From Mixophyes australis (Eukaryota > Chordata > Amphibia > Anura > Limnodynastidae), in contig JAVHZZ010000001.1 of assembly GCA_036250195.1 (NCBI GenBank), forward strand, positions 381,469,907-381,533,906: DNA of 64,000 nucleotides, written 5' to 3'. Numbering within the stretch: the stretch's first letter is position 1; every line of letters begins with the position of its first letter. Shown here piece after piece: positions 1 to 10,559 of this stretch. Made by a program: the position numbers and the translations under genes. A model generated the notes under the pieces. The model had not been told where the DNA came from and ran no database searches. It worked only from the letters and a program-made list of their open reading frames with translations.

Positions 1-1974
1 ATATGAGGGTGCTAGGCAGGCTGGGTGGAGCCAAGGGGGCATCTGCCCCCTGGGCAGGTCTCATAGTGGGCTACTCTTGGCTGGGCCACTGAGCCATCTG
101 CATTGTATTCATTTAAAATGTTCCTGACTGCTGAGTCGAATCCTTCTTCCTGGGCTAATATTTTCCAGCCCTCCCCTGGTGCTAGGGCTGCTGCAATAGC
201 AGTGCCACACTCTATACAAGTCTATGTCTGGTTTATACATAGCTCCACTTATGACTTAGGTGAGCCATATTGCATGCAATGCAGTCCTCCTTTACTTGAT
301 AAGTGGAGAAATAATGCTAATCTAGTAAAGGCAAGGTATCTGGTGCAAGGAATACGCTCCTATCCTAGGGTTGGGGGCTCTCTCATTGGACTTTGCTGGT
401 ACATTAGCAATTTGGGAAAAAACTCTGGATGTAATTTACCAATCTGCTTGAATACAGGTTCATTGCCTCAGTTTCTGACAGTGTTCACATGCTCCTCTCA
501 TGTGGTTTACCCTATGTTTAGTCTATAATGGTGCTTGCACACCATGTTAACATTTTCTGCTTTTTCTATTAAAACCTGATTTTGACTTTACATCCTTTCC
601 TGAAAAACAGTAATCCTGTTTAAATCCAGCTTGTGTTTAAGCATACTCTGATGAATTTTATCCAGCTGTCCCTGTGCAAGTATTCTAGCTGCTCTACACT
701 GTGACTTTTACTGCCATTAAAAAAATCTGTGCTACTAGCCCGATGTAGAGATGAGCAAAACTTTTGAAATTCAATCACAACTAATTTGTCAAATTTAATT
801 ACATAATTCAGAAATTTACAATTCAAAACCTTAATGTTCTCCACTCCCAGAACCATCTTCCTCTCTTTCCAGTTCGACTAATATGAATCGGAAATGATTG
901 ATTACATTAAAATGATTTCAACCACATTTTCTATGACATTTATTTCACTGAAAAACTGTCATCTATATAACAGACAATTTTTAGAATAAAGTATATTAAA
1001 ATTATTTGAAGCCTAACTTAGAGTGTGACTTATACTTTGAAGCCACTGCTACAATTTCTATGTGAAGATACAGCTTAAGTGCAAAGCTCAGGTTTCTGAA
1101 CTATGTGTTTTTAGTTTCCTGTCTGAAATGTGCATTTATTTTGATAGATGCACAGTTTAATAGAAGGACATAAAGCAACACAAGGAAGTTGGAAAGCAAT
1201 GTATACACGTGTTTTTGTATATATTTTTATACACATGTATTTATTTTTTCTTTTTAGTAAGTTTCTAGAATATGTGATTTTTTTTGCACTTTTATTGTTT
1301 TTGTTGTATCTATTTTACTATATTATCTTGTACTTGTATGCAATCTATTAATATTCTAACACAGCTGTATTACTACTTTGTAGTACTACACTCATATTGC
1401 ATTAGTAGTATGTGATACATGATTGGTAATGCCACCTCATATATATCTTGCACTATGTATTCTATGTATGGAGCCACTGTATTGCCCAACTGTTAGAATG
1501 TGAATACTGGCATGCAAGATGTGAGCTAAATGCTCATCTGCACACTCTGATTTTTAATCTAAATAAGCAAATAGGGAAAAGTGCAATTGACAACATTGAG
1601 ATCTATTGAAACCTGGTGCCAGTGTAAAAGGGAGTGAAGACATGGACAAGAAAGATCATAAGTTAAATAGCTGGATAACAGTTATAAACTAAGGTAGAGG
1701 GAAGATTGTGAGTGAGATTAATCCTAATCTGAAAAAGCACAAGTGTGTAAGATTAGAATTAAGTCAGATTTATTAATATTGGGCACATCAGATCATTCGC
1801 AACACTGCTGCAACAAGATACATAAATTAGCAACCAAGAGTATGTCTTAACCAGCAATATTCGAAACAGGAGTGTAGTGAAGATCAGATGGATGTTGGTG
1901 GTAGGAGCTTTTATTATATGGAGGACAGATAAACTGTAAATGATGAGCAATTTGCTTTCGCACAGGTACACTGC
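1..1974. other. No recognised gene; AT-rich DNA
   Basis: No convincing coding region, RNA gene or bounded transposon is visible. The first 100 bases are GC-rich and contain a short palindrome (GGGGGCA facing TGCCCCC at about 36-50) of the kind seen near ends of hAT-type elements in frogs. Without a terminus or target duplication I do not call it. The rest is AT-rich single-copy-looking sequence with short chance reading frames. Confidence 0.5.
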
Positions 1975-2165
1975 TTTGACATGCGGTATATCAGGTTGAT
2001 AGATTGTTTCAAGGGGCAGGGTAGGACTCAGCGATCATGGTCCATATTGGTACTACTGACAATTGCAAAATATGAGTTACAGATGTCTTCCTTTAACTAT
2101 TATTTTGGCCAAACTTGGAGTGGCATGGAGTGAAACAATTTTTAAATGTCATTGACTGACATTCT
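1975..2165 (+). pseudogene. Relic of a retrotransposon SGNH-like (GTND) domain
   Basis: One forward frame reads a short block with the order GAG, then IMVHIGTTD, around positions 2015-2070. This resembles the 'V-H-x-GTND' block of SGNH/GDSL-type domains found in the first reading frame of some vertebrate LINE-type elements. The residue corresponding to N in GTND is T here. Stops follow quickly (for example after the NCKI residues) and neither element end is visible, so this is at best a fragment. It may belong to the same LINE class as the reverse-transcriptase relic at about 7.93-8.35 kb. Family assignment is inference from one block. Confidence 0.35.
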
Positions 2166-3119
2166 TTGTTTGTAATGCAATAATGATTTTAAATGGCAGG
2201 AGGCACTATGTAAATCTGCACTGTTGTGCATGAGAATTTTCTATATGGCAACCATCATTGACTCTATACACCATATAATTTAACCTGTATGTACATTTTG
2301 TATATACATGAATTGCATGAAATCAAGAAAGACAAAAAGAAGATTTTATTTCTGATAAGGATTACGATGCATCAAGAAGAAGAAGACATATTTTATTTTA
2401 GATTGTATAGGCAACCTTAAATCTAGCATATGAAATGTTCAGAGCAATGATACAACAATCATCATCATCAACTCAAAATGTAGATCTATTTTTTGTAGGA
2501 GGATGCTCTCACATACTGCATGCCTCCACACCTTTCACCTTAATGCCCTTCATTCACCCCAACAAGCACAAGGTACTGCAAGTGCAAGATACATGCAACT
2601 CTAAATACAGATCCAAGTTGTGTTCATGCACACTTAACCAACTTTGTAGCAAAACACATATTTACATCGCACATATGAGCTTGCATGCAACTCTAAATCA
2701 GATCTGCATAATTTAATTAAAAAATATGCTCACTTCCCAAATCCTCTAACAACCTATTGCTTGTATTGGTTTCTACTGCAAAAGGGATGCAACAAGCATG
2801 GCCCTTGTTATAGTAAAAACCAGCCCAAATCTGGTAAGCCCTACATTGAAGGGGTTAAGATGCTACTCTATTTACCTTGACTGTGTAAGACAAGATAATT
2901 AACAATATTGGTACCCTTGAAGTAGTATCTTTATCCTCCAGTGGTTCCAGAACAATGAACAGGGGTTAGTAAAATCTCTTCCAATTATACCAAAAGAGTA
3001 AAAGTAATACACACAATTTTAAAATAAATTTTAATTTAATAAATATTCCCAAACCTTGTTCATTACTTTATTAAGTAAAAAATAGAAAAAACTTCTAAAT
3101 TATTGGTCCATCATAGTCC
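2166..3119. other. No recognised gene; possible old dispersed repeat
   Basis: No gene seen. Around 2500-2715 the words CATGCAACTCTAAAT and ACTCTAAATACAGATC recur, which suggests an old dispersed repeat, but no boundaries are visible. The rest is AT-rich. Confidence 0.4.
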
Positions 3120-3900
3120 AAATGTACAGACATAGTCAAACGTTTTGAGAATGACACAAATATTGGATTTCACCAAGTTTGCTACTTCAGTGTTTTTAGA
3201 CCTTTTTGTCAGATGTTGCTATGGTATCCTGAAATAAAATTACAAGCATTTCATAAGTGTCAAAAGCCTTTATTGAAAATTACATTAAGTTTATGCAAAA
3301 AGTCAATATTTGCAGTGTTGACCCTTCTTTTTGAAGACCTCTGCAACTTGCCCTGGTATGCTGTCAATCAACTTTCGGGCCACATACTGACTGATGGCCG
3401 CCAATGCTTGGAATTTGTTAGAATTTGTGGGTTTTTGATTGTCCACCAACCTTTTGAGGATTGACCACAGATTCACAATGGGATTAAGGTCTAGGGAGTT
3501 TCCTGGCCATGGACCCAAAATTTATGTTTTTATCCCTGAGCCACTTAGTTATGATTTTTGCCTTATGGCAAGGTGCTCCATCATGCTGGAAAAGGCATTG
3601 GTAGTCACCAAACTGTTCTTGGTTTGTTGGGAGCAGTTGCTCTTGGAGGATGTTTTGGTACCATTCTTTATTCATGGCTGTGCTCTTAGGCAAAATTGTG
3701 AGTGAGCCCACTGCCTTGGCTGAGAAGCAACACCGCATATGAATGGTCTCAGGATGCTTTACTGTTGGCATGACACAGGACTGATGGTAGCGCTCACCTT
3801 TCCTTCTCTGGACAAGCGTTTTTCCAGATGCCCCAAACAATCTGAAAGGGGATTCTTTAGAGAAAATGACTTTACCCCAGTCCTTTAGCAATACAATCCC
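3120..3900 (-). pseudogene. Tc1-type transposase fossil (mariner superfamily)
   Basis: Read on the minus strand, two frames together give the catalytic part of a Tc1 transposase, an enzyme that cuts and pastes DNA at TA sites. From 3891 down to 3484 the frame shows FSKESPFRLFG, the GERYH block, CCFSA, and QHDGAPCHKAK. After a frameshift near 3500-3520 it continues with WPGNSLDLNPIVNLW and ends KKKGQHCKY at 3303. The first catalytic Asp, normally in a W/F-S-D-E-S block, is Lys (SKES). The third acidic residue, normally in NPIENLW, is Val. Only the middle Asp (HDGA) of the DDE triad remains, so the protein is dead. A Tc1-like terminal sequence (GTCAAACGTTTTGAGAATGA) lies at about 3136-3155, but I could not find its inverted partner to the right, so the N-terminal side is truncated or badly decayed. 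Confidence 0.85.
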
Positions 3901-4596
3901 TGTATCATTTGTAGGATATCAGGATATAGCAATTCATCTGATCACTCTTCATGACATTCTGGAGTATATGCAAATTGCCATCATAAAAACAGAGGCAGCA
4001 GACTTTGTGAGAAACAATATTAGTCTCAAGCCTTATGGCCATGACTGCAATCTCTTTTCTACTTCTTTCTTGTTCTGTTAAAAAACAGACCACCAACTCT
4101 CTATGAACAACTGATATAGAATGAAAAAAAAATAGGATTCCTCAAAACTCCTTTTAATTGTCATCTAATCATAAGCATCAATCATGGGAAACCACTTGTA
4201 TTTGGCTGTAAAATGCTTCTACTAACATAGCCATTAACAATAGCATTTTTCACGAAACATATCCCAAGTCAGCCACTTCAATTTGCCTAAGATCTGCCCC
4301 TCTCATCCTCACTTTAATGGAGTGAGGATGAGACCGTTATGTGAAAACACACCACAAGCTTATCAAATTCCTGAACCTGATTACAATCTCTGTACACAGG
4401 ACATGCAAAACTTACATTCATTCTCATTTTTTTCTCATTGTAATCTAGCTGAAACAATATATATCAGTAACAATAATCCAATGTATCAAACTCCTACAGT
4501 ATTTAACTATAAACTGTAAACTTATCCTAAAATTAGGGTTAGTATTTTCCTTATAGGACCAAAATCTATACTTTTTATGTTCAATCATTTTAATTT

Positions 4597-5560
4597 TTTA
4601 TTATTATTATTATTATCATCATTTATTTGCTAGGCGTTACAAGGTATCCGCAGCGCCACACACAGTACTAACAGTAGACTCTACAGGGTGAAACCATACA
4701 GAACAATGAACAGAAAGTACTAATACTTCAGAAACTCCGGCCAGTCATATGCAGTAAAGATGGAGCGGAAGAACAGGTATGGAGACAGGAGGGGAGGGGG
4801 TTCTTCTCATACGAGCTTACATCCTAAGGGAGGGTAAACAGTTGAGGCAAGAGTAGAGAAGGGAGGACAAGCTAAAGGGAGGAGATGGGGGTTAAGTAGA
4901 TGGTTGGTAGACTTTGAGGAAGAGGTGAGTTTTGAGTGCCCTTTGAAGGAGCACAGAGTAGGAGAGAGACGGATGGAACGAGGGAGGTCATTCCAGTGAA
5001 GGGGGCAGCACTGGAAAAGTCTTGGATTCTGGAGTGGGAAGAGGTGATAAGAGTGGAGGAGAGGCGGCGGTCGTTGGCTGAGCGCAGGGAGCAGGCAGGA
5101 GTGTGAATAGAGAGGAGGTTAGAGATATAAGGGGCAGTAGAGTTGGAGAGAGCTTTGTAATTGGTGGTGAGGAGTTTGAAAAGGATTCTGTAGGGGAAGG
5201 GGAGCCAGTGTAAGGCAAGGCAGAGAGGGAAGGCAGAGGAGGAAGAGCGACATGAGAGGAAGATGTGTCTTGCGGCCGCATTGAATATAGAGCGAGGGGG
5301 GAGAGATGGGAATGGGGGAGGCCAGTGAGGAGGAGGTTACAATAATCGAGGCAGGAGATGATGAGTGCGTGGATGATAGTTTTGGTGGCATCCTGATAGA
5401 GAAAAGGACGGATGCGGGCGATGTTGCGCATTTGGAAGCGACAGGCTTGGGCAAGGGAATGAATGTGGGGGGCAAAAGAGAGAGAGGAGTCGAGGGTGAC
5501 ACCCAGGCAGTGAAGTTGAAATAGAATAATATCCTTTTTGAAACAAGGACTCATTTGTCT
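4597..5560 (-). mobile_element. L2-clade LINE copy A, 5'-truncated
   Basis: Only the C-terminal half of the reverse transcriptase ORF and the 3' end are present. The minus strand shows [21 protein letters not shown] and [15 protein letters not shown], the post-catalytic RT blocks of L2 elements, between about 5520 and 5290, with later frames shifted. The 3' end is the L2 type: a G-C-rich hook (GGCGCTGCGGATACCTTG-like) and then an ATT microsatellite, seen here on the plus strand as TTATTATTATTATT at 4598-4619. The YADD region is missing because the 5' end is truncated near 5560. It is more diverged from copies B and E than they are from each other, so it is probably older. Confidence 0.85.
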
Positions 5561-5631
5561 TTATATGTCACCAGGGAAGCATATAGATCAGTGTAGGACT
5601 TGCATACAATGAGGTACCCTTGACGCTGGGA

Positions 5632-5974
5632 TCATCATCACCATTTATTTATATAGCGCCACTAATTCCGCAGCACTGTACAGAGAACTCACTCACATCA
5701 GTCCCTGCCCCATTGGGACTTACAGTCTAAATTCCCTAACACACACACAGAGACAGACAGACTAGGGTCAATTTTGTTAGCAGCCAATTAACATACCAGT
5801 ATATTTTTGAAGTGTGGGAGAAAACTGGAGAACCCGGAGGAAACCCACGCAATCACGAGGAGAACATACAAACTTCTCACAGATAAGGCCATGGTAGGGA
5901 ATTGAACTCATAACCCCGGTGCTTTAAGGCAAAAGTGCTAACCACTATGCCACCGTGCTGGCGTAGTGGTTAGC
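5632..5974 (-). repeat. tRNA-type SINE with an L2-like 3' tail
   Basis: Read on the minus strand, the element starts with a tRNA-derived head (GTGGCATAGTGGTTAGC, then GGTTATGAGTTCAATTCCC, a B-box-like block). The body contains GTTTCCTCCGGGTTCTCCAG, TTAATTGGCTGCTAACAAAA and GGGGCAGGGACTGATGTGAG. It ends GTGCTGCGGAATTAGTGGCG, then CTATATAAATAAATG and a short GATGATGATG tail. That end matches the hook of the L2 copies in this window, so L2 machinery is the likely mover. Just outside the head is an inverted copy of the first 16 bases (arms 5937-5952 and 5959-5974, one mismatch, 6-nt loop). A second, truncated copy lies at 30,250. Confidence 0.88.
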
Positions 5975-6419
5975 TTAAATGTTTTGATCAAAATATAAAC
6001 CAATACTTCATGTTTTCAATTTTCTAGAAGATATACAGTATATAAGCAGTGTTAAGATTAATTGCTGTCAACAACTGTCTGTTTGTTATGTCACCAGGGG
6101 AGATATGTATGCTTAAGGCCTTTCCAATCCAGACTCCTATATGAGGAAATGTTTGACCCTTTATTAACACAGCACTTTGAGTTTCAATTACATGTTTTTG
6201 CAAGGAAGCTACAAAAAGCTATGAATTTTACAAGGACAAGTTTTGATCAGCTCTGAGAAAAATTGAAACATGCAGACTGAAAAAGATTTCTTTTTTAAAT
6301 AACTGTGGAATTTTTTTTTTATGGACACCTACAGGACCTTGGATTAATTTGTTTTTTGCTATGGACTCAAGCATTATGGATTAAAAACTTATAAGATTGG
6401 ATCCATTGCAGATGAAGAC

Positions 6420-7190
6420 AACAGATGGTAAGAATATTTGGGGTTTTATTATTTTTAATAAAAACATGTTGCTTAATATATACATTTTAGTTTAGTTTGT
6501 TTATTTTTAGTAAATTAATGTGATTTAAAAGACGGATGTGTTTTATTTAAATTTTACTTTTTGGAGCTATATGGCTCAGCAGACCCTGGGTGTCAGGGCA
6601 TGCTGGCACTTATGGTTCTCCAAGTGACAGCATGCCCTGGCTGCCATGGGTATTCTGGTGCCTGTAGTTCTACAAGCACCAGCATGTCCAAACTTTCAAT
6701 TGCAGCTCATTCTGGCTGGGACAAGCAGTTCCACAAAATAAAGTAGTGTTTTATAAAAAAAAAATTACACTTTATTACTCTCCACCCACTGCCCAGAGGT
6801 GTGAAGAGTCCTACTGATTTCATCACGAGTCTGGTTGTCCCTAGAGGGGGGCCCCGCACATATTTTTGTGAACCCCACTCCCTAGGAATTTAGTCTTGCG
6901 CTGAACAGCTTGAGGCTGGTTTGTCATTATGGCAGTGGGACCTCCTGCTGTGGGTTCCCCCACTATAGTGCCATCAGCCCTTGCTTTCTTGCCTAGTGCT
7001 AGTTTTTGTAAAATCAGTGGGGCCACGCTAACCCCCCCCCAGATTTTAGGACTACCAACACTAGACTGGCTGCATAAGGGTGAATAGTGTTTGGTTGGGG
7101 GAGGGGGGGCACAGGCTGCTGCAGGAACTGACAGATACAAAAGTATCCTACATAGTAGAGAATGGAGGTGTTTCAAAACACACCTGTAGT
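6420..7190. repeat. Unclassified repeat with inverted GCATGC motifs
   Basis: This stretch has no gene. Around 6590-6690 the words GGCATGCTGGCACTT and GACAGCATGCCCTGG face each other, followed by CACCAGCATGTCC, giving several short inverted pairs. Similar wording (GGTAGTGCTTGCAGAACTAC) occurs at about 38,735, so it is dispersed. The right part has G and C homopolymers (7027-7045, 7096-7110). It may be the inside of a non-autonomous DNA transposon, but I see no matching ends. Confidence 0.35.
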
Positions 7191-7590
7191 CAGCAAAGAA
7201 CGGATCTTGCGTGCAATCCCTTGTTGACTATGGGTGTAAGCAGAGCCTATTTATGACCAGATCGGCAGATGCATGTTTTAATGACTCAGGCCCAGCAAGT
7301 CTAATACCAAAGCATTTTTCAAGTACATAAACAGCAAGGAAATATATCAGTGATAAAACTTAACAACTAAATGAAACACTAGGAGAAATAACTGTATAAA
7401 AGTAAGATATGTTATATGTGCCTTTCCTCTCACCTACATTCACAAAGGAGCAAAAAATGGCAGTACATCACAAATGAGCCAAAAATGATAGTACATATGC
7501 TTTGCAGCAAAAGCTAAAAGCACCTAAACCAGATTAAGAATGATAAAGTATGTGTCCCATATAGTGTGTATTTATGCCTATTAAAAGAAG

Positions 7591-7860
7591 CAGTGGCATA
7601 ACAAGAAATTGCCAGGTCCTATAGTAAAATATGTGTAGACCCTCTCAATAGGCCCCTGTTGTGCTCTTTTGACAATGTGTAAGAGCTGGTGCAATGAAGC
7701 CCCATTTAGAACTGAAGGTCCAAGTGGGGTTCAGTGCACATGTGCCGGCCTCAACACATAATTAGAAGAGCAGATTGCGGTGTCTAGTGGTTGGCACCTC
7801 ATCCATGGCCTCTCCCTCACCTCCAGGCACATAGTGGTTGCACTCCCTGAAATGCCAGTA
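7591..7860. mobile_element. Possible hAT-type MITE
   Basis: The left end reads CAGTGGCATAACAAG, close to the CAGTGGCGTAAC end common in vertebrate hAT MITEs. The right side ends in CTCCCTGAAATGCCAGTA, whose complement starts TACTGGCAT, matching CAGTGGCAT at 7 of 9 bases. No 8-bp target duplication is recognisable, so the boundaries are approximate and the copy is old. Confidence 0.4.
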
Positions 7861-7929
7861 GCTCCCAATGAGATGTAATTGAAAAACCACCAATAATTAT
7901 GTTTATCAACTTCTTCATAATAGAGTCAG

Positions 7930-8350
7930 TATCACAAGATTGGTAGAAATTAGATATAGTGCCAATCTTTAAAAAGGGAACAAACTCAGAACCAGAAAAT
8001 GATAGTCTGCCTCAGTCATGGGTAAACTGGTTGATGGGATTCTGAAGCATGAGGCTCTAAAATATAAAATATGATATATATAAAATATACATATCATATT
8101 ATATATGATGAAAACAATTAAATCATATATTTTTATAGTTATAAATGGTTAAGTAAGATTGAAAAAAGACACATGACCTTCAAGGTCAATTTGTTATAAA
8201 TTCTATTGTGTTGTGTTATGTCCATATGTATTGTTTGCAATAAAGTTTATCTGATGCAATGTTATTATTGGTGCACCACCAGGATCAGCATTGGGCCCTG
8301 TTATTTTAAGAATATCAATATTTGCTCATGACACTTTAATGTGAGGATAG
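7930..8350 (+). pseudogene. LINE reverse-transcriptase relic, internally deleted
   Basis: Forward frames show IVPIFKKGTNSEPEN at about 7960-8000, the pre-RT block of LINE polymerases. After an AT-rich interruption comes GAPPGSALGPV at about 8270-8305 (usually [10 protein letters not shown]), followed almost directly by FAHDTL (usually FADDTK). About 40 residues between those RT blocks are missing, and the catalytic pair DD is HD. It is therefore a decayed and deleted copy. The clade cannot be assigned from these blocks. Confidence 0.5.
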
Positions 8351-8851
8351 TAATTTTCTATAATTTGATTTGGACACTATATCAAAGCAGGCCACAAAAT
8401 GATAGATTAATTTCAAAGTATTATTATTATTATTAATATTTATTTATAAGGCGCCACAAGGCATCGGCAGCGCCGTACAGAGACAAACAAAATTACAATA
8501 CAATGGGAGACAGCACAGTACAGTAAACACAGCAACTCAGTAAGCTCAATGCACAGCTAGAGAGGGCGGGGAAGGGGGAGGGAGGATCCGCAAACGACGG
8601 GGCCCAAGAAGGAGGGCACGGAAGACAGGGAGACCCCCAGGGGGGAGGAGGGAGCGAGAGTGGACGTGGGGTGGAGGACCCTCGAGGAGGAGGGCTAAGT
8701 AGCTGGAGAGCAGAGTTAGAAGTGGTGGAAACAGGAGGAGAGATGGCCCTGCTCAGAGGAGCGTACAATCTAAGGGGAGGGGTGGACAGACAGAGAGACG
8801 CAGGGGAGAGAGGGAGAGTAGGGGGACGGAGGCAGAAGATAAGGTAGGAAG

Positions 8852-10498
8852 TTAAGTGGGAGACAGAAAGGCTTTAAGAAAAAGGTGGGTTTTTAGGGCC
8901 CGTTTGAAACTGGACAGATTAGGGGAAGTTCTGATGGAGGGAGGGAGCTTGTTCCAGTGGAGGGGGGCAGCACGGGCGAAGTCTTGGATACGCGCGTGGG
9001 AGGAGGTTATAAGGGGGGAAGAGAGGCGACGGTCAGAGGCAGAACGGAGAGGGCAGGACGGAGCATGAATAGAGAGGAGGGTGGAGATGTAGGGCGCAGT
9101 GGAGTTGGCGAGGGCCTTGTAGGTGAGTGTGAGGAGCTTAAAGAGGATTCTGAAGGGGAATGGGAGCCAGTGAAGGGCTAGGTAGAGGGGGGAGACAAAA
9201 GAGGAGCGGCGAGAGAGGAAAATAAGCCTAGCTGCAGCATTAAGGACGGAACGAAGGGGATCGAGATGAGAGTGGGGGAGGCCAGTGAGGAGCAGGCTGC
9301 AGTAGTCCAGGCGGGAGATGATCAGAGAGTGGATAAGGCATTTGGTGGCATCTTGGGAGAGGAAGGGCCGGATGCGAGCGATGTTGCGCAGCTGGAAGCG
9401 GCAGGATTTAGCAATAGAGAGGATGTTGGGGCCAAAGGAGAGAGAGGAGTCGAGGATGACACCAAGGCAGCAAAGTTGGGGGACAGGGGAGATAGAGGTG
9501 TTGTCGACAGTGATGGAGAGGTCAGAAGGGGATGGGGTATGAGAGGGAGGAAAAACTATGAGCTCAGTTTTGGCAAGGTTAAGTTTGAGGAATCGAGAGG
9601 ACATCCAGGAGGAGATGGCAGAGAGGCAGGCGGACACCCTAGAGAGGAGGGAGGGAGAGAGATCAGGAGAGGAGAGGTATAGTTGAGTGTCGTCAGCGTA
9701 AAGGTGGTAGCTGAAGCCGAAGGAGCTGATGAGTTCACCCAGGGAGGAGGTGTATAGAGAGAAGAGTAAGGGTCCCAGAACAGAGCCCTGAGGGACCCCG
9801 ACTGGAAGGGTGGATGGCGGGGAGAGAGACCCAGAGGTGGTGACAGAGAAGGAACGGTGAGTAAGGTAAGAGGTGAACCAGGACAGGACTGGGCCGGAGA
9901 GGCCGAAAGACTGGAGGGTGTGAAGGAGGAGGGGGTGGTCAACGGTGTCAAAGGCTGCAGAGAGATCAAGGAGGATGAGAAGGGAGAAGTGGCCCCTGGC
10001 TTTAGCAGAGAGAAGGTCATTGGTGACTTTAGCCAGGGCAGTTTCAGTGAAGTGGAGGGGGCAGAAACCAGACTGGAGAGGATCAAGGAGGGAGTATTCA
10101 GAATGGTAGGAGGTGAGACGGCTGCAGACGAGCCTCTCGAGAATTTTTAAGGCAAAAGGGAGAAGAGATATGGGGCGATAGTTCGAGAGAGAAGTGGGGT
10201 CGAGATCAGGTTTCTTAAGAATGGGGGATACGAGAGCATGTTTGAAGGAGGAGGGGAAGATGCCAGTGGAGAGGGAGAGATTAAAGAGGTGAGCGATGTG
10301 GGACCAGGTGGTGGGGGAAAGGGAGCGAAGAAGGTGGGAGGGGATGGGATCCAGGGGACAGGTAGTGGGGGGGAGGATGAAATGAGAGAGTGGACTTCCT
10401 CGCCGGTGGTGGGACGGAAGGAGTGGAGGGGCAGGTGGTTGGGGGGGAGGACAGAAGAGTGGGAGGGGTAAAAAAGAGAGTGTAGGAGGAGATTTCAA
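8852..10498 (-). CDS. L2 reverse transcriptase reading frame, 548 residues
   Basis: An open frame with the full RT domain and C-terminal region of an L2 LINE, which would copy element RNA into DNA at a nicked target. The genuine protein probably begins further upstream. The first 50 or so residues (proline-rich) are likely out of frame, and RT similarity starts near [11 protein letters not shown] (about residue 65). Blocks in order are ILKKPDLDP with [44 protein letters not shown], the catalytic [11 protein letters not shown] (YADD at residues 267-270, bases 9689-9700), [21 protein letters not shown] and [15 protein letters not shown]. It ends [14 protein letters not shown]. Compared with copy E it retains YADD and four residues (PDLS) after SS. 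It could be catalytically competent as a domain, but the upstream frameshifts separate it from the endonuclease. Confidence 0.85.
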   Translation of the reverse strand: MKSPPTLSFLPLPLFCPPPQPPAPPLLPSHHRRGSPLSHFILPPTTCPLDPIPSHLLRSLSPTTWSHIAHLFNLSLSTGIFPSSFKHALVSPILKKPDLDPTSLSNYRPISLLPFALKILERLVCSRLTSYHSEYSLLDPLQSGFCPLHFTETALAKVTNDLLSAKARGHFSLLILLDLSAAFDTVDHPLLLHTLQSFGLSGPVLSWFTSYLTHRSFSVTTSGSLSPPSTLPVGVPQGSVLGPLLFSLYTSSLGELISSFGFSYHLYADDTQLYLSSPDLSPSLLSRVSACLSAISSWMSSRFLKLNLAKTELIVFPPSHTPSPSDLSITVDNTSISPVPQLCCLGVILDSSLSFGPNILSIAKSCRFQLRNIARIRPFLSQDATKCLIHSLIISRLDYCSLLLTGLPHSHLDPLRSVLNAAARLIFLSRRSSFVSPLYLALHWLPFPFRILFKLLTLTYKALANSTAPYISTLLSIHAPSCPLRSASDRRLSSPLITSSHARIQDFARAAPLHWNKLPPSIRTSPNLSSFKRALKTHLFLKAFLSPT

Positions 10499-10559
10499 GT
10501 CGGATGGCCTCGATTTTAGAGGAGAAGAAGGAGGCGAAATTGGAGGCAGTCAGGGAGGA

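Noticed and set aside
1148..1351. Small hydrophobic frame resembling a membrane peptide
   Set aside because: It is a T-rich low-complexity stretch; no start context or neighbouring gene supports it.
5941..5974. tRNA gene on the basis of GTGGTTAGC and an anticodon-like region
   Set aside because: The sequence is the tRNA-derived head of a SINE, lacks a full cloverleaf and has an L2 tail.
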